From Pristionchus mayeri (Eukaryota > Nematoda > Chromadorea > Rhabditida > Neodiplogasteridae): 64,000 nt of DNA. The stretch covers positions 14,315,067-14,379,066 of the forward strand of contig BTRK01000002.1 in NCBI GenBank assembly GCA_036245805.1, given 5' to 3'. The translations under genes were made by a program, and so were the position numbers. Under the pieces are notes generated by a model. It did no database searches. It saw only the letters and a program-made list of their open reading frames with translations, and was not told the DNA's origin. Position 1 is the first letter of the stretch. Every line of letters starts with the position of its first letter. Shown in pieces: positions 13,658 to 25,943 of this stretch.

Positions 13658-14915
13658 TAATTGAATCATTTGCACAAAACGGCCTAGCAAAAATTGCCAG
13701 TAGTTTCTCATTCTATGCACCCAATCACCGTAAGAAATAGCCCACTCATTAGAAATACTTGTATTGAAAAAGGTGGGGTTGATAACTCATTGTGTGCGCT
13801 CGAAAAGTCCAACAATGGTCTTATTAATAGAACGGTGGTGACAGTTATACAGTAATGATGACGCTGACCTACTTGGTTCGTACTCACAAGAATAGCCTAT
13901 TCTCCTGTGGGCGCATTGCACTGAGAAGGGAAGAGAGGATTAACATCATACCCTGCGACAGTTCTCAGAAATGGCCAGAAAACCCAATGAACGGACTAAA
14001 CCAGACTGTTACCGGATTATATTCAATCATATTTTCAAGCTGGGCATGAAATGCTTTAAATTCAAATTTCAGTATTGACCATACTCCAAATGCCCTTCAA
14101 TAGGATGACATGAGAAATCTCGCGAATTCGAATGAGAGTCGACAATCTCACCGAATGACTTAGTGGATACTGGCACGCGACCAGTGGATCCAAAGGGAAA
14201 GAAGAAGAAGGGGAGAAGGGAAGAGATTTAATGAATGGATAAGCAGGCCACGCCCATTTTCCCCCTACTCGGAATAGCATCAATTTCAAGAACGAGAGAT
14301 AAGAGAGAGCAGGGGAAAGAGGGAGAGGGCGAGATGATTATTTTCGAATTTCGAATGAAAATAACCCAAAATTCAGAGATCTGAATTGTTCCGGGGATGA
14401 GAAGTGAAGAAATGGGAAATTGTGAAAAGAAGATGATAGGATGGTACCATAGCCGATATGGACAGTGGATGACTGTCCGTTTCTCATAGTCATTTGACAT
14501 CCCTTATACACAAGAGAGTTAGCAAGATTGGGAGAGTGAGATACTCGCTAATGAGAGGGTGCTGGAAAGAAGAATAGGAATTTCTGGTCGTCAGAAGTTC
14601 AATGAATTCCACGGGACATGCAGTACTCGCGCACGGAGAATCTATGAATTATTGCAACCATGTCGATCCAATTTTAGAATATTGCAACTTCTTTTCTTAT
14701 CCATTAACCAGCCGACCGTGATTGACGAAACTGACTCAAGACAGATCGGGTGCGCAATGTTATCCATAGCAAAGTAGTGTCTAAAACAGCTAAAGGTATG
14801 GCTTGAAAATTTGTTTTTCCTAAATCGGCGGACTTTCGTATGTGCGTGATACAACTAAATGATTTTGTACATACTGTCGAGCTAGACAATCCTCGCGAAA
14901 AATACCCCTTGCTAT

Positions 14916-15028
14916 TAGAGTTCGAAATATGAGATAGTCGTCTCCTCATTTCGTGCACTCTCGCACCGATCGACCGGTCTAGAGAGTGTATGAAATGAAG
15001 AGACGACTATCTCATATTTCGAACTCTA
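14916..15028. repeat. Long near-perfect hairpin (~113 bp)
   Basis: TAGAGTTCGAAATATGAGAT and onward to about 14,966 is repeated inverted up to 15,028, giving arms of ~46 nt with few mismatches. The apex is the dispersed CTCTC-G-GAGAG motif. Likely a MITE. Confidence 0.8.
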
Positions 15029-17149
15029 CTTGCTATCCTCATTTCATGCCGATGAGAGCTAGAGAGAGAGAGAACTCGAAGTAAGGAGATAATCGAATCG
15101 TGAACACTACTTTACAGGAATGGATGCTGCCCTTTCGCCTCGACTAACGCCAAAACCTTTGAATAGATAAGATCACACCGCAATTTACTCCCCTACACCG
15201 AATTTCTAGCTTCGCACGTTGCCAAGGGGCAATTTGCTCACTCAAAGTAAAACAACGATGTAGGAATACAAAAAAACGGCCAGGCTTTTACACTCCGTTT
15301 GCACTTTTCTCGAATACTAGATGCATGCAGCTTCAAAACCTGACTGTGTTGTGAAATATTCAGCTTTCACGAGACGTTGTGAGCAAGTAATGAGAGGACT
15401 ATCTACCGATAGCCTAGAGAACATCATTCTAGTCACCAGACAGTAGGTATTGTTCGTATTATCTTTCTCGCAATGGTGCCGGGCAAAGAACAGATAGGTC
15501 TCTCTACTGTCTATGATGTTTGACAATTTTTAAAGAAGCAGAGTAATTCTGAATAGGGGTTATTATGGTCACAAAGCGAGCACATGAACATCCTGTTGTG
15601 GCCAGAGAGAAAGAAATGGCACACGGGCGGTATTCTATCATTGCTTACTGCAAATGCTTTCTGCAAGCTAGGGATCACGTGTTCGCAAGAGAACAATGAC
15701 CACCGCGTGCTTATTCAAATGCAAAACAGGTGATGGATAACAATGTTGATAGGACATGGATATGGGATTGAAATAGGGTTTGACGTAATGGATGCGCCAT
15801 AACATTCAACAGGTTGAATAGGTGATAGAGTGTAGGGAGATCGAGAAAAGGCCCTTATTTCAGCTCTTAATGTGCAATACACAATGCACAACGTTCTCAA
15901 GTGTCAGACCGATTGATGCCGGCAATGTTACGGTTTAGATGCAGGACGAAAGGTGCGAAAGTGAAGAGACCTAGAGAAAAAGCTCAACCATTTTCATGCT
16001 GTATCTCACGTATCAGATAGATTGTTGCCTGCATCGTGCCCTGGCCGTGCGTCAGCTATAATAGCTAAGCTGCTCACTGCAAGCGCCGTAAAGCGAATTC
16101 CATACCATAAAATGGAATGACTTTCGAGCTTATGAGAGCGCTTCGCCATCATTTCCTCAACTGCGATAAACGATCTGCATTCTCTCTTTTTCATGCACTC
16201 TCTCGCTATCTCAATCCGGAATGGGAAATAAAGGACTAATCTTAACCAACGGTTGGATCGTTGGGATGGCAGAAATACCCCTCTTTGACAAATGCACGCA
16301 GAATGAAGTCATTTTGAGCAATCAATAGTGGACAGGTTGCAAAGCCTGCAAAGGAATCTGCAAGGGAGCAGGTGTTCCGATGCTAATGTGGTTGGGTGTT
16401 TCGGTGATTTCGCTCGTTGGAAGCATTCAACTAAACGATGAAAGGACCGAGAATGAAATCATATCGTGAGAAATCCGGTGAAATCATTTCCCTTTGCGAT
16501 CAAGAGGAAGCGACTGAATATTTCATGCGCCTCGAGAGATTTGAGCAGAGGCTGCACACATCAGAGTCGATTCGTAGAAGTATCGTAGATGAATTCGAAA
16601 TCAGAAATATTTCCCGATTCGAGGAAGTGACTGCTGCAAATACTCTCTTCTTGCAAATATCATTGTTTATTGGCATGCAATAACAACAAATATCAATGCT
16701 AATGTAATTCGTTGATGTAGCTCCTTGCAAAATCTTACAATACCTCACATTGGCTTACGACAAGAATGCAGGAATACATTATTACTAATATGTCCCGCGT
16801 GTGCCTCGTCATGTGTACGTGGAAAGAAAGAGAAATTTTCGAATAATTGAATTCCTTTTAGAATAACTGAAAGTTCACGGAGCGCGCATATTCTAGCAGA
16901 GCAGCGCAAAAGCGTCGTTCAGCGTATTTTCCGGCATAAAAAGTGAAAGGGAAATTCAAAAATGCAAAATATTCACAGCGAAATATTCAAGTGGACCAGG
17001 GCCATGCTAAATGTAGTCCTGTTCGGAGGTCCAACAAATTCACTCCGAAGAAAGGAGGTAAAGAAGAAAGAGAAGAAGGCAGAATAAAGGAGTGGAGGTT
17101 CTGGAACACAAAAAAGCGGCGCGACTCTCTCTGAGAGATGCGGGGAGCC

Positions 17150-17400
17150 ATCCCTGATTTCGCGCGCAGCACTCGGGTTAGAGAGGGCGAGAGAGTGGGG
17201 TAAAGGAAGAGAGTCAGACGGTTAGAGAAAGCGAGAGAGCGAGGAAACTGAAGAGAGTCAGAGAAATTCTCCCAATTCCCGCAGAACAAAAAGCCCGATG
17301 CAAACTCTGCGGAGCGTGAGGAGACGCAGTCAAGGAGAGAGAGGACCGAATCAGACGAAATGATTGCATTCTGACTCTCTCCAGTCTTCACGCTCTCTCG
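17150..17400. repeat. GA-rich dispersed repeat array
   Basis: Two adjacent copies of a ~45 bp unit (GTTAGAG...GCGAGAGAG...GAAGAGAGTCAGA). The same unit occurs twice at about 30,770-30,860. The reverse strand gives the CTCTCTCG tracts seen across the window. Confidence 0.65.
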
Positions 17401-19365
17401 CTTTCCCTCTAACCGACGAGATAGTGTGGTAAACGAAGAGACGGAGATGATTGCTCACTGGTAACTGATGGGTAGCGGGCGCCAATTAAGGCCTCGCTTT
17501 CTCTCGCCTATGATGCAGCTGAAATTGAAATCGAAAACGACGCTCTTCTCGAGGTGGCGCAAATTAATACTGGGAATTGCGGCTAATTAGTATAATGCCC
17601 GAAGAAAACGGTGAAGATTGGCTATTGCGTTGTTCGATTCGAACCATCGATTAGTTCGCAAGAAATGACACTCTTTATTCAGAGTCTTTCCTCTGGTGAG
17701 AGAAAAAGTACAAGGAAGAGATTTTTTTTGTATTTCTTGGAAGCCGTCCCTATGTCGCGCTGTCCCTAGCTTGTTGTCTGTGGCGGTATTCCGAGATCAC
17801 GTGAAGTGGTCTCCCTTCTCCGCATGCGCAAATTGGTAAGGAGAACACTCGAAACCAGCCGAAAACAGTGCATACTCGATGGAAATGTGCGCATTTTTTA
17901 GTTTATACGCATGCTTTGACGTAGAAATAGCAGTATGAAGACACAGAGATCGTTATCACCCATGGAGAGATTATTTCAGGGCTGACTATGAGTAGAAAAT
18001 ACAGTTGCCCTAACTTTGGACTGGAATATATCAATCTTAAATTATATGTGTAAAAACTATACGAAGCTTGAAGCCGGTATGCTTCTTTCTATTCATGGAT
18101 AAGCAAAATTGTCAAAGTAATTAGTATTGTACCTCTCTGCGGGTCGAAGATGGTGAGTAGGTGCATCGCGTGACTGGAGCTCGCGACTTCTGCAATGAGA
18201 TTAAATGGGGACGGCTCGAAACAGAATGGTCCCTGCTCTCCTTCTCTCTTCATTTTCTCGAAAGTTCACGCGGAATTGAGGCGGAAACTGCTCCTCTTTC
18301 TCTCTCTGAATTCGAGCTCTGCCTTCGAATATCAATTCACACATCAGGCAGAAATACAGAGATGTTAGATGAGAGATTGGGCTGGGATTACGATAAATAT
18401 TGCAAATTATAGCCTGTCATATTACGTGATATGGTAGGATAAATAGCTAGGGAAATGGAGAAGGAAGATGATATGTTTACGTGGAGATTGGATAATGGAG
18501 GCATCGGCAGAGGTAATAACAGTAATCCGAAATCAAAGTGATTCTCGATAACAGAATGGGGAAAGGTTGTGGTTATCTCTAATGGAGCATGCTCTCTCGA
18601 TTCTGTGTGCTCTCTCGCTTGGTAATCAGAGTGAGAGTCAGACCATTCCTCGAGCAATGGTCTCTCTCTCGATATCATACACTCTCTCGCTCATTCTGAT
18701 CAATGAGAGAGCGTGTGGTTTGGAGAGAGTCTGACCATTCCTCGGAGTAAGAATGACATGCACAGCGATAATAGTTCTGTTAGAAAGAAGAGCACGGGAA
18801 TATTGAAGGGAAGCTCCACGGGGGAAAAGTGCAACGGGTGAGGCGCCTACAATTTATCCATCTGCAATATTTTTTTTTATGCATTCCTTTACCATATACG
18901 ACGGGAAGACTTGAACAAGATGAAATATAATAATCACTTTGCTAACTACATTCAACTGGGACTTTACAGCAGTTAATGGCTTATCTTGTACAAGCCAAAA
19001 TCGTCCGAATCTTCTCATTTTCAGTCAGACACAGCGAAATAATACGAGAAAGCGAACAATAGGCTCCTCCTCAACTCGAAGAGAAGCCAATGGAGCGTGC
19101 GCAAACGAGCTTTTTCCTTCCAGGAATATGATTTCCATTGGCACGGAGGCGCTTCACACATTCGCAAAAATATGGCAAAACATTTGTCAGATGGATTTCT
19201 TGAAATCCGGATAAGTTTCAAATGGATTGCTAAAGTAAAGATGGTAAGCGAGCAGCAATATCGTGCATGTTTAGATTTCAAAACCTACTAATCATCGACA
19301 AGTGGAGAATTATTATATTCGACAAGTGGTTTGTACACCGATCATTCCTCGCGATGTGATTCCAA

Positions 19366-19618
19366 TTAAAGGAGGAGTAAACTCAAAATCCAATTTTTGA
19401 AGCTATCATATGCACTGCCTAGAGCTCCACAACGATAATAAGCTCCGAAATTTTCGCATTGATATCTCCATTCCGAACAGAGTTATAGCTAGTTGGCTGG
19501 GAGCCAGATCAGGGAAAGCTCAGGGAAGGGGGCGAGATAGCATGCGACTTGAAGAGAGTGCGTCCCTAGATGAAACATATTCCAACCGGGCGCGCGTTTG
19601 CATTTGCTCCTCCTTTAA
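19366..19618. mobile_element. TTAA-flanked MITE, copy 1
   Basis: Begins TTAAAGGAGGAGTAAACTC and ends TTTGCTCCTCCTTTAA, that is, AGGAGGAG-type inverted tips with TTAA on both sides. Non-coding, 253 bp, about 90 per cent identical by eye to the copy at 19,672. TTAA target duplication is the hallmark of piggyBac-type transposition, but no transposase is present. Confidence 0.8.
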
Positions 19619-19671
19619 TCGACTAGTCGGCAGTGGTCGGGCAACTCCCAACCCACTGGTCAGGGAACTGG

Positions 19672-19922
19672 TTAAAGGAGGAGTAAACTCAAAATGCAAT
19701 TTTGAAGCTATGATATGCACTGCCTAGAGCTCCACAACGATAAGAAGCTCCGAAATTTTCACATTGATATCTCCATTCCGAACAGATTTATACCTAGTTG
19801 GCTGGGAGCCAGATCAGGGGAAGCTCAGGGAAGGGGCGAGATAGCACGCTACTTGAAGAGAGCTCTCCTCTAATTGAAACATATTTCAACCGGGCGTGCG
19901 TTTGACTTTACCCCTCCTTTAA
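19672..19922. mobile_element. TTAA-flanked MITE, copy 2
   Basis: Same family as 19,366-19,618, 251 bp, with tips TTAAAGGAGGAGTAAACTC and TTTACCCCTCCTTTAA. It is inserted in a different inverted repeat (about 19,621-20,070, built of CCAGTGGTT-like units). Removing the element restores the site as AACTGG-TTAA-CCAGTGG. Confidence 0.8.
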
Positions 19923-20231
19923 CCAGTGGTTAGCTGTTTTTGACCAGTGGTTGACCAGATAGAGTGTGCGGAGCATACGATAACCACTGGTTAACCAGCT
20001 CCCTGATCTTTGGGCAACCACTGTCCTGACCAGTAGGTGGGGAGTTGCACAACCATTGGTTGGAAGAAACCAGAGCCGGTCGGGCTGCGAGAGAGTGTGC
20101 AGGATGATGGGACGAAGAGTGGTATCGTTTCTCGAACTAAAAAAGAAATACAAAACAAACAAAAATTAAATTTTATAGAGAAAGCGAAAGTGGAAAATTG
20201 AATACCTGGGAAGATGAACGTCGCGCAATGC

Positions 20232-20745
20232 GTCACGACAATACCATTTCGGCAAATTTAGTTACTGTGCTAACGAGAGAATAGAGAAAGAACTAGCAAT
20301 ATTAATTCATTGATAAAGCTGAGGAATCGATCAGAATAGGAAAATTTCAAGCGTTAATAGACCGCAGGTCGATGTGTGGACTCGTGCTCTAGTGAGGGAA
20401 TCATATAGCTCGGAATCTCAGTTTCCTTGCATCATGTGACAGACTGCTTCAAACTGACAAGAAGACATGTGAGAAGATGAGACCCCAATCGTTAGTCACA
20501 TGCTGCTCAATCTCCTCTACTAAAGAGCTATCAGGCATAGTCTAACCAACGAGATACCGAGTAAATCGGGAGAGGGAGTACAATGGTCTCATCCTCTTTG
20601 TCGTCCGATTGTTCGTCGAGTTCCTTCCTTCCGTCTGGATTCGACGCCCTTATTTCAAGGCGCTTCCTTTTTGCCCATGACTTCTATGATGCATTTACAG
20701 TGGCAATTGTGTATCCAACTGTTTTGAAATTCACATTTACCTACT
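20232..20745 (+). repeat. ~0.5 kb duplicated non-coding segment, copy 1
   Basis: Runs parallel to 31,633-32,137 in the same orientation. Long matching blocks include TTGCATCATGTGACA, GCTCAATCTCCTCTACTAAA, ACAATGGTCTCATCCTC and a ~45 bp stretch starting GATTGTTCGTCGAGTTCC. No open frame is conserved between the copies. Confidence 0.8.
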
Positions 20746-22317
20746 TGCACGTAGAATAGAGTTAATAAAAATAATTCAAAACAGTTTTTTTGATGATCAA
20801 CAATGACAAATTATTACGGAGAGCGAGAACATATCGTACGTGATATCTTTCCCTATTCGTTATGTTATTGCTTACACCTACGATATCTTCAACGAAATGA
20901 TTATTTAGCCGCTCCTCTTGAGAATTCGATGATGATGAATAATCTTAGAGAAGGGGGAGAAGAGAAAAGGGGGGATGAATCACGATTCAATGGAAAGGGG
21001 AAAAGGGAAGAGAATCGCTTCTTCATCGTATAACTATTCATACCGTTGACTTTTCCCAATTTTTTGCTTTGCTGAATAAGTATTCTTTGATTTTTTCGTA
21101 CCTTAAAGTGTTAAAAATTACATAATTCTTTGCAGATTCTTACACGATCTCGATTACTGTTGACCTGAGATTTTACTCTCCAGGATCAATTAACTCCTGA
21201 GGTGAAATTTGTTAGGATCTAGACCATCGTCTGCATATATTATTTTTACTTCAGAAAGAGAAAAAAACATTAAATTTCAGAAAACAAATAAAAAAGGAAG
21301 TCCACTGTTTGGCCAATTGTGAATTCGACGAGGCATGCAAATCTCTTGTCGATAACTATACAAATGCATTGAAGGAACACCGAGAAGGATGATTGCAAGT
21401 CATTCCATGATCGAATTAGAAGAAAACCGCATCTACGAATTTGGAATATTGAAAAAATGTCAAAACGGCATTCATACAGTAGTTTCATCTTATCCTTCAT
21501 TGGTAACGTTCTCCCTGCAGGGCAATCTAGAAAGTATTTTGCCTAATCAAGTAATCAGCTCTTTAATTTTCTATAATTGTAACGACATTCTTGTTGTGAT
21601 GAAGGAAATTCGTCTTTCCTCTTGAATATCGTCTCCAGCAACACTTTATACTAAATAATGCATAATTTGCACAATGGTTTAATGAAATTAGGTGTTGTGT
21701 TTCGTTAGAAAAAAGAAAGAGAAACATACTCATTCTATCCATCATTTCCGTCATCAGCTATATTGAAAAGTATGGAAAAGCAGACAAAATAGGAAGTGTT
21801 GGAACAAATCAATGAATGAAATAGATTAGTTAAGAAAGATTTATTGTGGGCCGAAGTCAAAATCGAAGTGATCATAGGAATGTGGAAGATGGCCATGTGA
21901 ATGGCCCCTTATAGCGAAAGAAAAATGAAAAAGAAGGCACAATATGTTAACCACATTTCATGTGAATATTCCCAGATACATATCCCCAAGTGGGAATGAT
22001 ACATACATATCGTATGTGCCATTGTAATTGCATTATCATCATCATTTCAAAGACACTCGATCTTTATAGGGTTTATAACTCGCCAAAGATGAGTCATTTG
22101 TGGGGTCGGAAATCGGAAGGCAGTGGAATCTTCTCGTCGATGTTGATCGAGGGAGAATAAGGGAGAGGAAATGGGAGGGTCGGAGAGGGGACAAGCAGGG
22201 GAGAGGGAATATCTTGGATGATCATCATTGCTCACGAATCTGCAAAAGGAGGCGAATATTTTTATGTTATTGCTACATATTTAAGAGAGTAAAATAAACA
22301 AATTTAGAGATGCACAC
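20746..22317. other. Gene-free stretch
   Basis: Nothing firm. A 78-codon frame at 21,389-21,625 (+) has protein-like composition (ILKKCQNGIHTVVSS), but I cannot attach splice partners or a family to it. Confidence 0.45.
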
Positions 22318-22938
22318 CTATCCATACGATGTTCCAGAGCAGTACACGAGATGCTCTCCATAGATGGTCTCGCGAGTATCATCCTCGTTAATAAGCATCA
22401 GTTCACCAGACTCGCACACAATACTCTTGTACTCCGCATATGCACTATCAGGGTTGTTCTTCCGAACGCTGAAAAATAATTATCAGTAAGATTGCGATGG
22501 AAACGACGTAAGAAGGACTCGATTTAGGATAGTATAATGCTGCTAGTCTAATAATGAATTGCCTATTCATAATCGATATAATGAACGCTATTTGAAAAGT
22601 ATATTGCGACTAAGTGAATGCTACATGATGTTTTCCCCCCAATCTCTTTGACAGATTAGCATTACCTCTTAAATCTATTATATTTTATTGCGCGCCCTCC
22701 AATAACTATTTCTAATGACTCACAACAATTTGAAGCCTTGTTGACAATTAGTATTGATACGATCCCTGATTACCTAAACGAGTTTACGTAATTGGGCTTT
22801 ACATTAACGAACTCACATCCCGAACAATTACAACATTGATTTCATTACTATCTCCGTGGATATAGTTTGAAACAGCATCAGCGATGAGTATTACTTTCAT
22901 CAATGGATCAAATTTGAGGGAATCCAAATTGCATTCCA
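22318..22938 (-). CDS. 3' end of an unrecognised gene (three exons)
   Basis: Three minus-strand exons join in frame: 22,938-22,817, 22,773-22,724 and 22,468-22,318 (stop TAG). The introns have the nematode form (GTGAGT...TTTAG and GTGAGT...TTTTTCAG). The joined product is about 108 residues: a hydrophobic stretch MKVILIADAVSNYIHGD, then INTNCQQGFKLF, and a tail with VCESGELMLINEDD and YCSGTSYG. It has four cysteines. I do not recognise the family. The first exon needs one upstream base, so the 5' part is missing from this reading. It should lie above 22,938, where only ~170 bp remain before the transposon stack at 23,109, so the gene may have been cut off from its 5' exons by those insertions or may span them. 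Confidence 0.6.
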
Positions 22939-23564
22939 CTTAAAAAATTCTTCATTAATAATTATTTTTTATTCAACGATTTAGGCAGCAAGGGCAATGA
23001 GTATTGTTTTAAATCTGTAAATATAGTTAACAATGTATTGAACCTATGGAATCGGCACTACTGATTCCTGTACGACAAAAGTAATTTTCAAAATATTCAA
23101 AACAATTAACACGGGTATCACGAGTCAGCGGAGGAGCCCGGGAACATTTTTCAAAAAGTTGTTCCCGTTTAGGCTGATACTATGATGGGAGAATACCCTC
23201 GAGAGAAGATTTCGAAAAATATAGGTCATTGGTGCCAGAGCCGGCTTTTAGGAATTTTCCGGTTTTGCACCTTGCCATGCTGTAACTTAGCTCCCAGTTG
23301 AGCAAGAGAGCTGACAAGGTACTTAAAATGTGCGGAAAATTATTTTAAATAACTTTTATGTCGCGAACTTCTCCGTAGGACAAAAATGAAAAATCTTATG
23401 GACGAAAACACAGTAACCATTTTGAAAATTAATTGTTTTCACTATAATGCCGGCGACTATCCCGTGTTTTCTTTTCAAAAAATGAAAGTTCGTGTCAATA
23501 TACGTTAGGAAAAATAGGAATAGAAAATTTTATTAGGGTACCCTTTGACTTTTTTGACGATATA

Positions 23565-24360
23565 CAGTCCGGTCAGATCCCTACATGAAAACGGGACACC
23601 CCGGGTGTCCCCGGGTGTCCCCCCGTGTCCCCCCGCCATTTTTCGGCTCGGGCAGAGAAAGAACTAATTCGAATTTTCGGTTTTCAGACGCAGGGGGTCC
23701 TTCCCGATCGATTGGCATACAATTCATAAATTCATAAATTTGCTATTTATCGTAATTTAATTTTGAAACTAAAGATAATTAAGTTGACACACTCGGAACT
23801 ACAGTAGTTAATTTGATATTCACCGGTCCGGCTCTGAGACTCGATTTCTGCGAGCTTGCAGTTTGCTGCCACGTTTTCGTTCGTTTTTGCTTTCAAATTA
23901 GCTAATTTTGTATTTCAAAACCTTCGCCTGATTGAATACGTTGATTCTAGAGCGGTTACAGCCTCTCGTCGATTATCGGTAGCCCTGTTTTGGAAATGCT
24001 TGATTTTCTGCTCATTTTCTATGGATTCTAGTCACTTTTCCTTCGATTTTAGAGCTTCTTTTGTTATAAATTTAGGCTTATTATTGTTTCTGCAGGTCGC
24101 CCTTACTGCGACACGCCCCTGGAGTCTGGGGCGTCATGAGCGACTCTTCTCTGCTAGTCAGGTCCGACTTTTTTCCATTTTCTTTTCTATTTTCTATGCG
24201 GTGTCGGCTTGTGGTTTCCTTTTTTAAGGACCTCTGCTTGCATCACAAGGGAAGGAACAAGAATTTATATACAACGATGCATCAACGGAAACTTCTTAAC
24301 GGTCAGGTATTTTTGTATTTACAAAGTGATGGGGTAAACTTCTGATTTAGGCTAGTTTCA
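23565..24360 (+). repeat. Left terminal inverted repeat of the two-gene element
   Basis: About 796 bp, nearly identical to the inverse of 27,393-28,184. It contains a G/C-rich array of GGGTGTCCCC-like units close to the tip (about 23,598-23,640). That array could be a transposase-binding array (inference). Mirror-image open frames in both copies are not genes. Confidence 0.9.
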
Positions 24361-24657
24361 AAGAACTTCTATTATTGTAAATTTGTATAATTTAACGGGG
24401 AATAACTTCAGAAATGGAGTTAACGTGTTATTCATCGTTAACCATTGAATTGTTAGAAGAGTCTTCGTTTTGAGGGAAAGTGTATGTTGAAGATTGAACT
24501 CTTCTTGTCAGATTATTGTAGTTGTACCTTAGCATCCTCTTTTGTAATAACCTTTTGAGTCTGCATAACGAACCTGGACCCGAATCTATTCCAGTCGGTA
24601 GTGCACTGTCTCGGGTTAGTAGGATGGCGAAGTTTACGGTATTGCTAAAAATGTAAA

Positions 24658-25691
24658 CTAAAAATGTAAGACAAATCTGCCGACTTCTTGAGCGAATCGA
24701 GTCCTCATGCGATCCCTTTCCTGCACCTTCTTTCCAGTCTCACTCGGAAGGCAAACGGTATCAAGTAGGACACGAATGAAGGAGGAATCAGAGGGATTGG
24801 ACTCAGCCAATTGATTGACTTCCTCTGCTGCCATGAACTCAGGTCCGTTGTCTAGAGTTTTGATAGCTTTTACAATTCATATGAATCTGGATTCTAAAAC
24901 GATTACTTACATGAAGACGGTGTCTTCACTGCCATATTATCATAGATAGTCTTCATCAATTGATCCTGGTCCTCCTGTTTCTTGATCACTTTATTGAGCA
25001 AATCCCGTAGCTAAATTTATATCCTGAACTTATTCATTGGTTTATAAACCTCAATATGCGAAGCGGAAGGAATTGCAGTTGGCTGCACGATCGGAGAGAC
25101 CACAGAGAGAGGAGAGGAGAAGTGAGGGAGGAATCCCTTTCTACAATCGATTGTGTTGTACTATGGTGCGGATAAAACGCTATTTTTATTAATTATCTTA
25201 ACTGTTTCCGATTCACCTCTGTTGTGTGATTGGAGTAGGAAGGGCTGGTGCCGATAATTTCATAGGGGGCACACTATTCCTCCTATTGGATGCGATAGTC
25301 TTTTCATCTAGAATTCCCTCTGTAAGCGGATATTTATGAGTAGAAATGTAAAATACTGGGACGAGTAGGAATGCGAGCGGTGGCCTTGCTCGAAGATTGT
25401 TCGTCCAATGGCTCTTCCTTCACTCTCAGCTCACTCTCAGCTTCATTTCCAGCAACTAAATTCCGGAAGATTAATCGAGGTTGGATCAAACTAACGATTG
25501 GTGATTCTCTTCATGGCTGCTCTACATTGCCCTTTTGTTCCCATGTGGTAGATGACTCTCTCCACTTCCACTCCCCCATCCATTCTGTATGTGACGATCT
25601 CTTCCATCTTCTTCTTTCCCTTTGTGACCATTCTAGATGGAAAGATGTCGAATCTCTCGACAGTGAGACATTTACCCAACACGAATGCCAT
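24658..25691 (-). CDS. Accessory gene inside the transposon, possibly BEN-like
   Basis: Six exons join in frame: 25,691-25,496, 25,455-25,357, 25,319-25,217, 25,140-25,050, 25,010-24,911 and 24,866-24,658 (stop TAG). They encode 265 residues. The start ATG directly follows an ATTCATCAG acceptor, suiting trans-splicing. The N terminus (MAFVLGKCL...FDIFPSR...VIYHMGTKGQC, ~65 residues) forms a compact domain. A low-complexity middle follows, with KEEPLDE and Pro/Ser-rich segments, then a likely helical segment (LRDLLNKVIKKQEDQDQLMK). The C terminus ends FIRVLLDTVCLPSETGKK...FAQEVGRFVL. Overall layout and C terminus loosely resemble BEN-domain DNA-binding proteins; that is a weak family assignment from memory. 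No transposase motif is present. A role in regulating or assisting transposition is inference from its location between intact termini. Confidence 0.7.
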
Positions 25692-25943
25692 CTGATGAAT
25701 AAAGGAATACATCAACGGGAATAAGAGCAACAGATTCACAACAACCATGATCGAATTGTGCAAAATACATTTGAACAAAATAAAAAACTGCACCGTGTGT
25801 GGTCTGAATTGTGAAATATCTGCGGAATAAGTGCGTAGCATCCCATGCTTTTGTTCTCTATATTTTCATTGATTTTCATCGCAGCCATCGCACCGTGACG
25901 GTAATCCGTTTTCCCTATTTTCACTTGCTTTATTCACTTTCAG
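25692..25943. promoter_or_regulatory. Shared intergenic region of the two transposon genes
   Basis: The two start codons, at 25,691 (minus) and 25,944 (plus), face away from each other across ~250 bp, so this interval should hold a bidirectional promoter. Both starts sit just after CAG acceptors (ATTCATCAG and ACTTTCAG). I see no unambiguous TATA element. Confidence 0.5.

Larger units (their letters stand above)
13658..19365. other. Gene-free stretch
   Basis: No supported gene. It contains the hairpin at 14,916 and GA-rich repeat arrays around 17,150-17,400 and 18,590-18,760. The 81-codon frame at 16,438-16,683 (+) has protein-like composition, but no splice context, start context or recognisable family. 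Confidence 0.5.

Noticed and set aside
16438..16683. 81-codon frame with protein-like composition
   Set aside because: No splice partners, no recognisable motif and located in repeat-rich DNA; chance cannot be excluded.
25371..25724. 117-codon plus-strand frame inside the transposon
   Set aside because: It is antisense to exons 1-2 of the accessory gene, which keep frame across six splice junctions; the plus frame has no such support.
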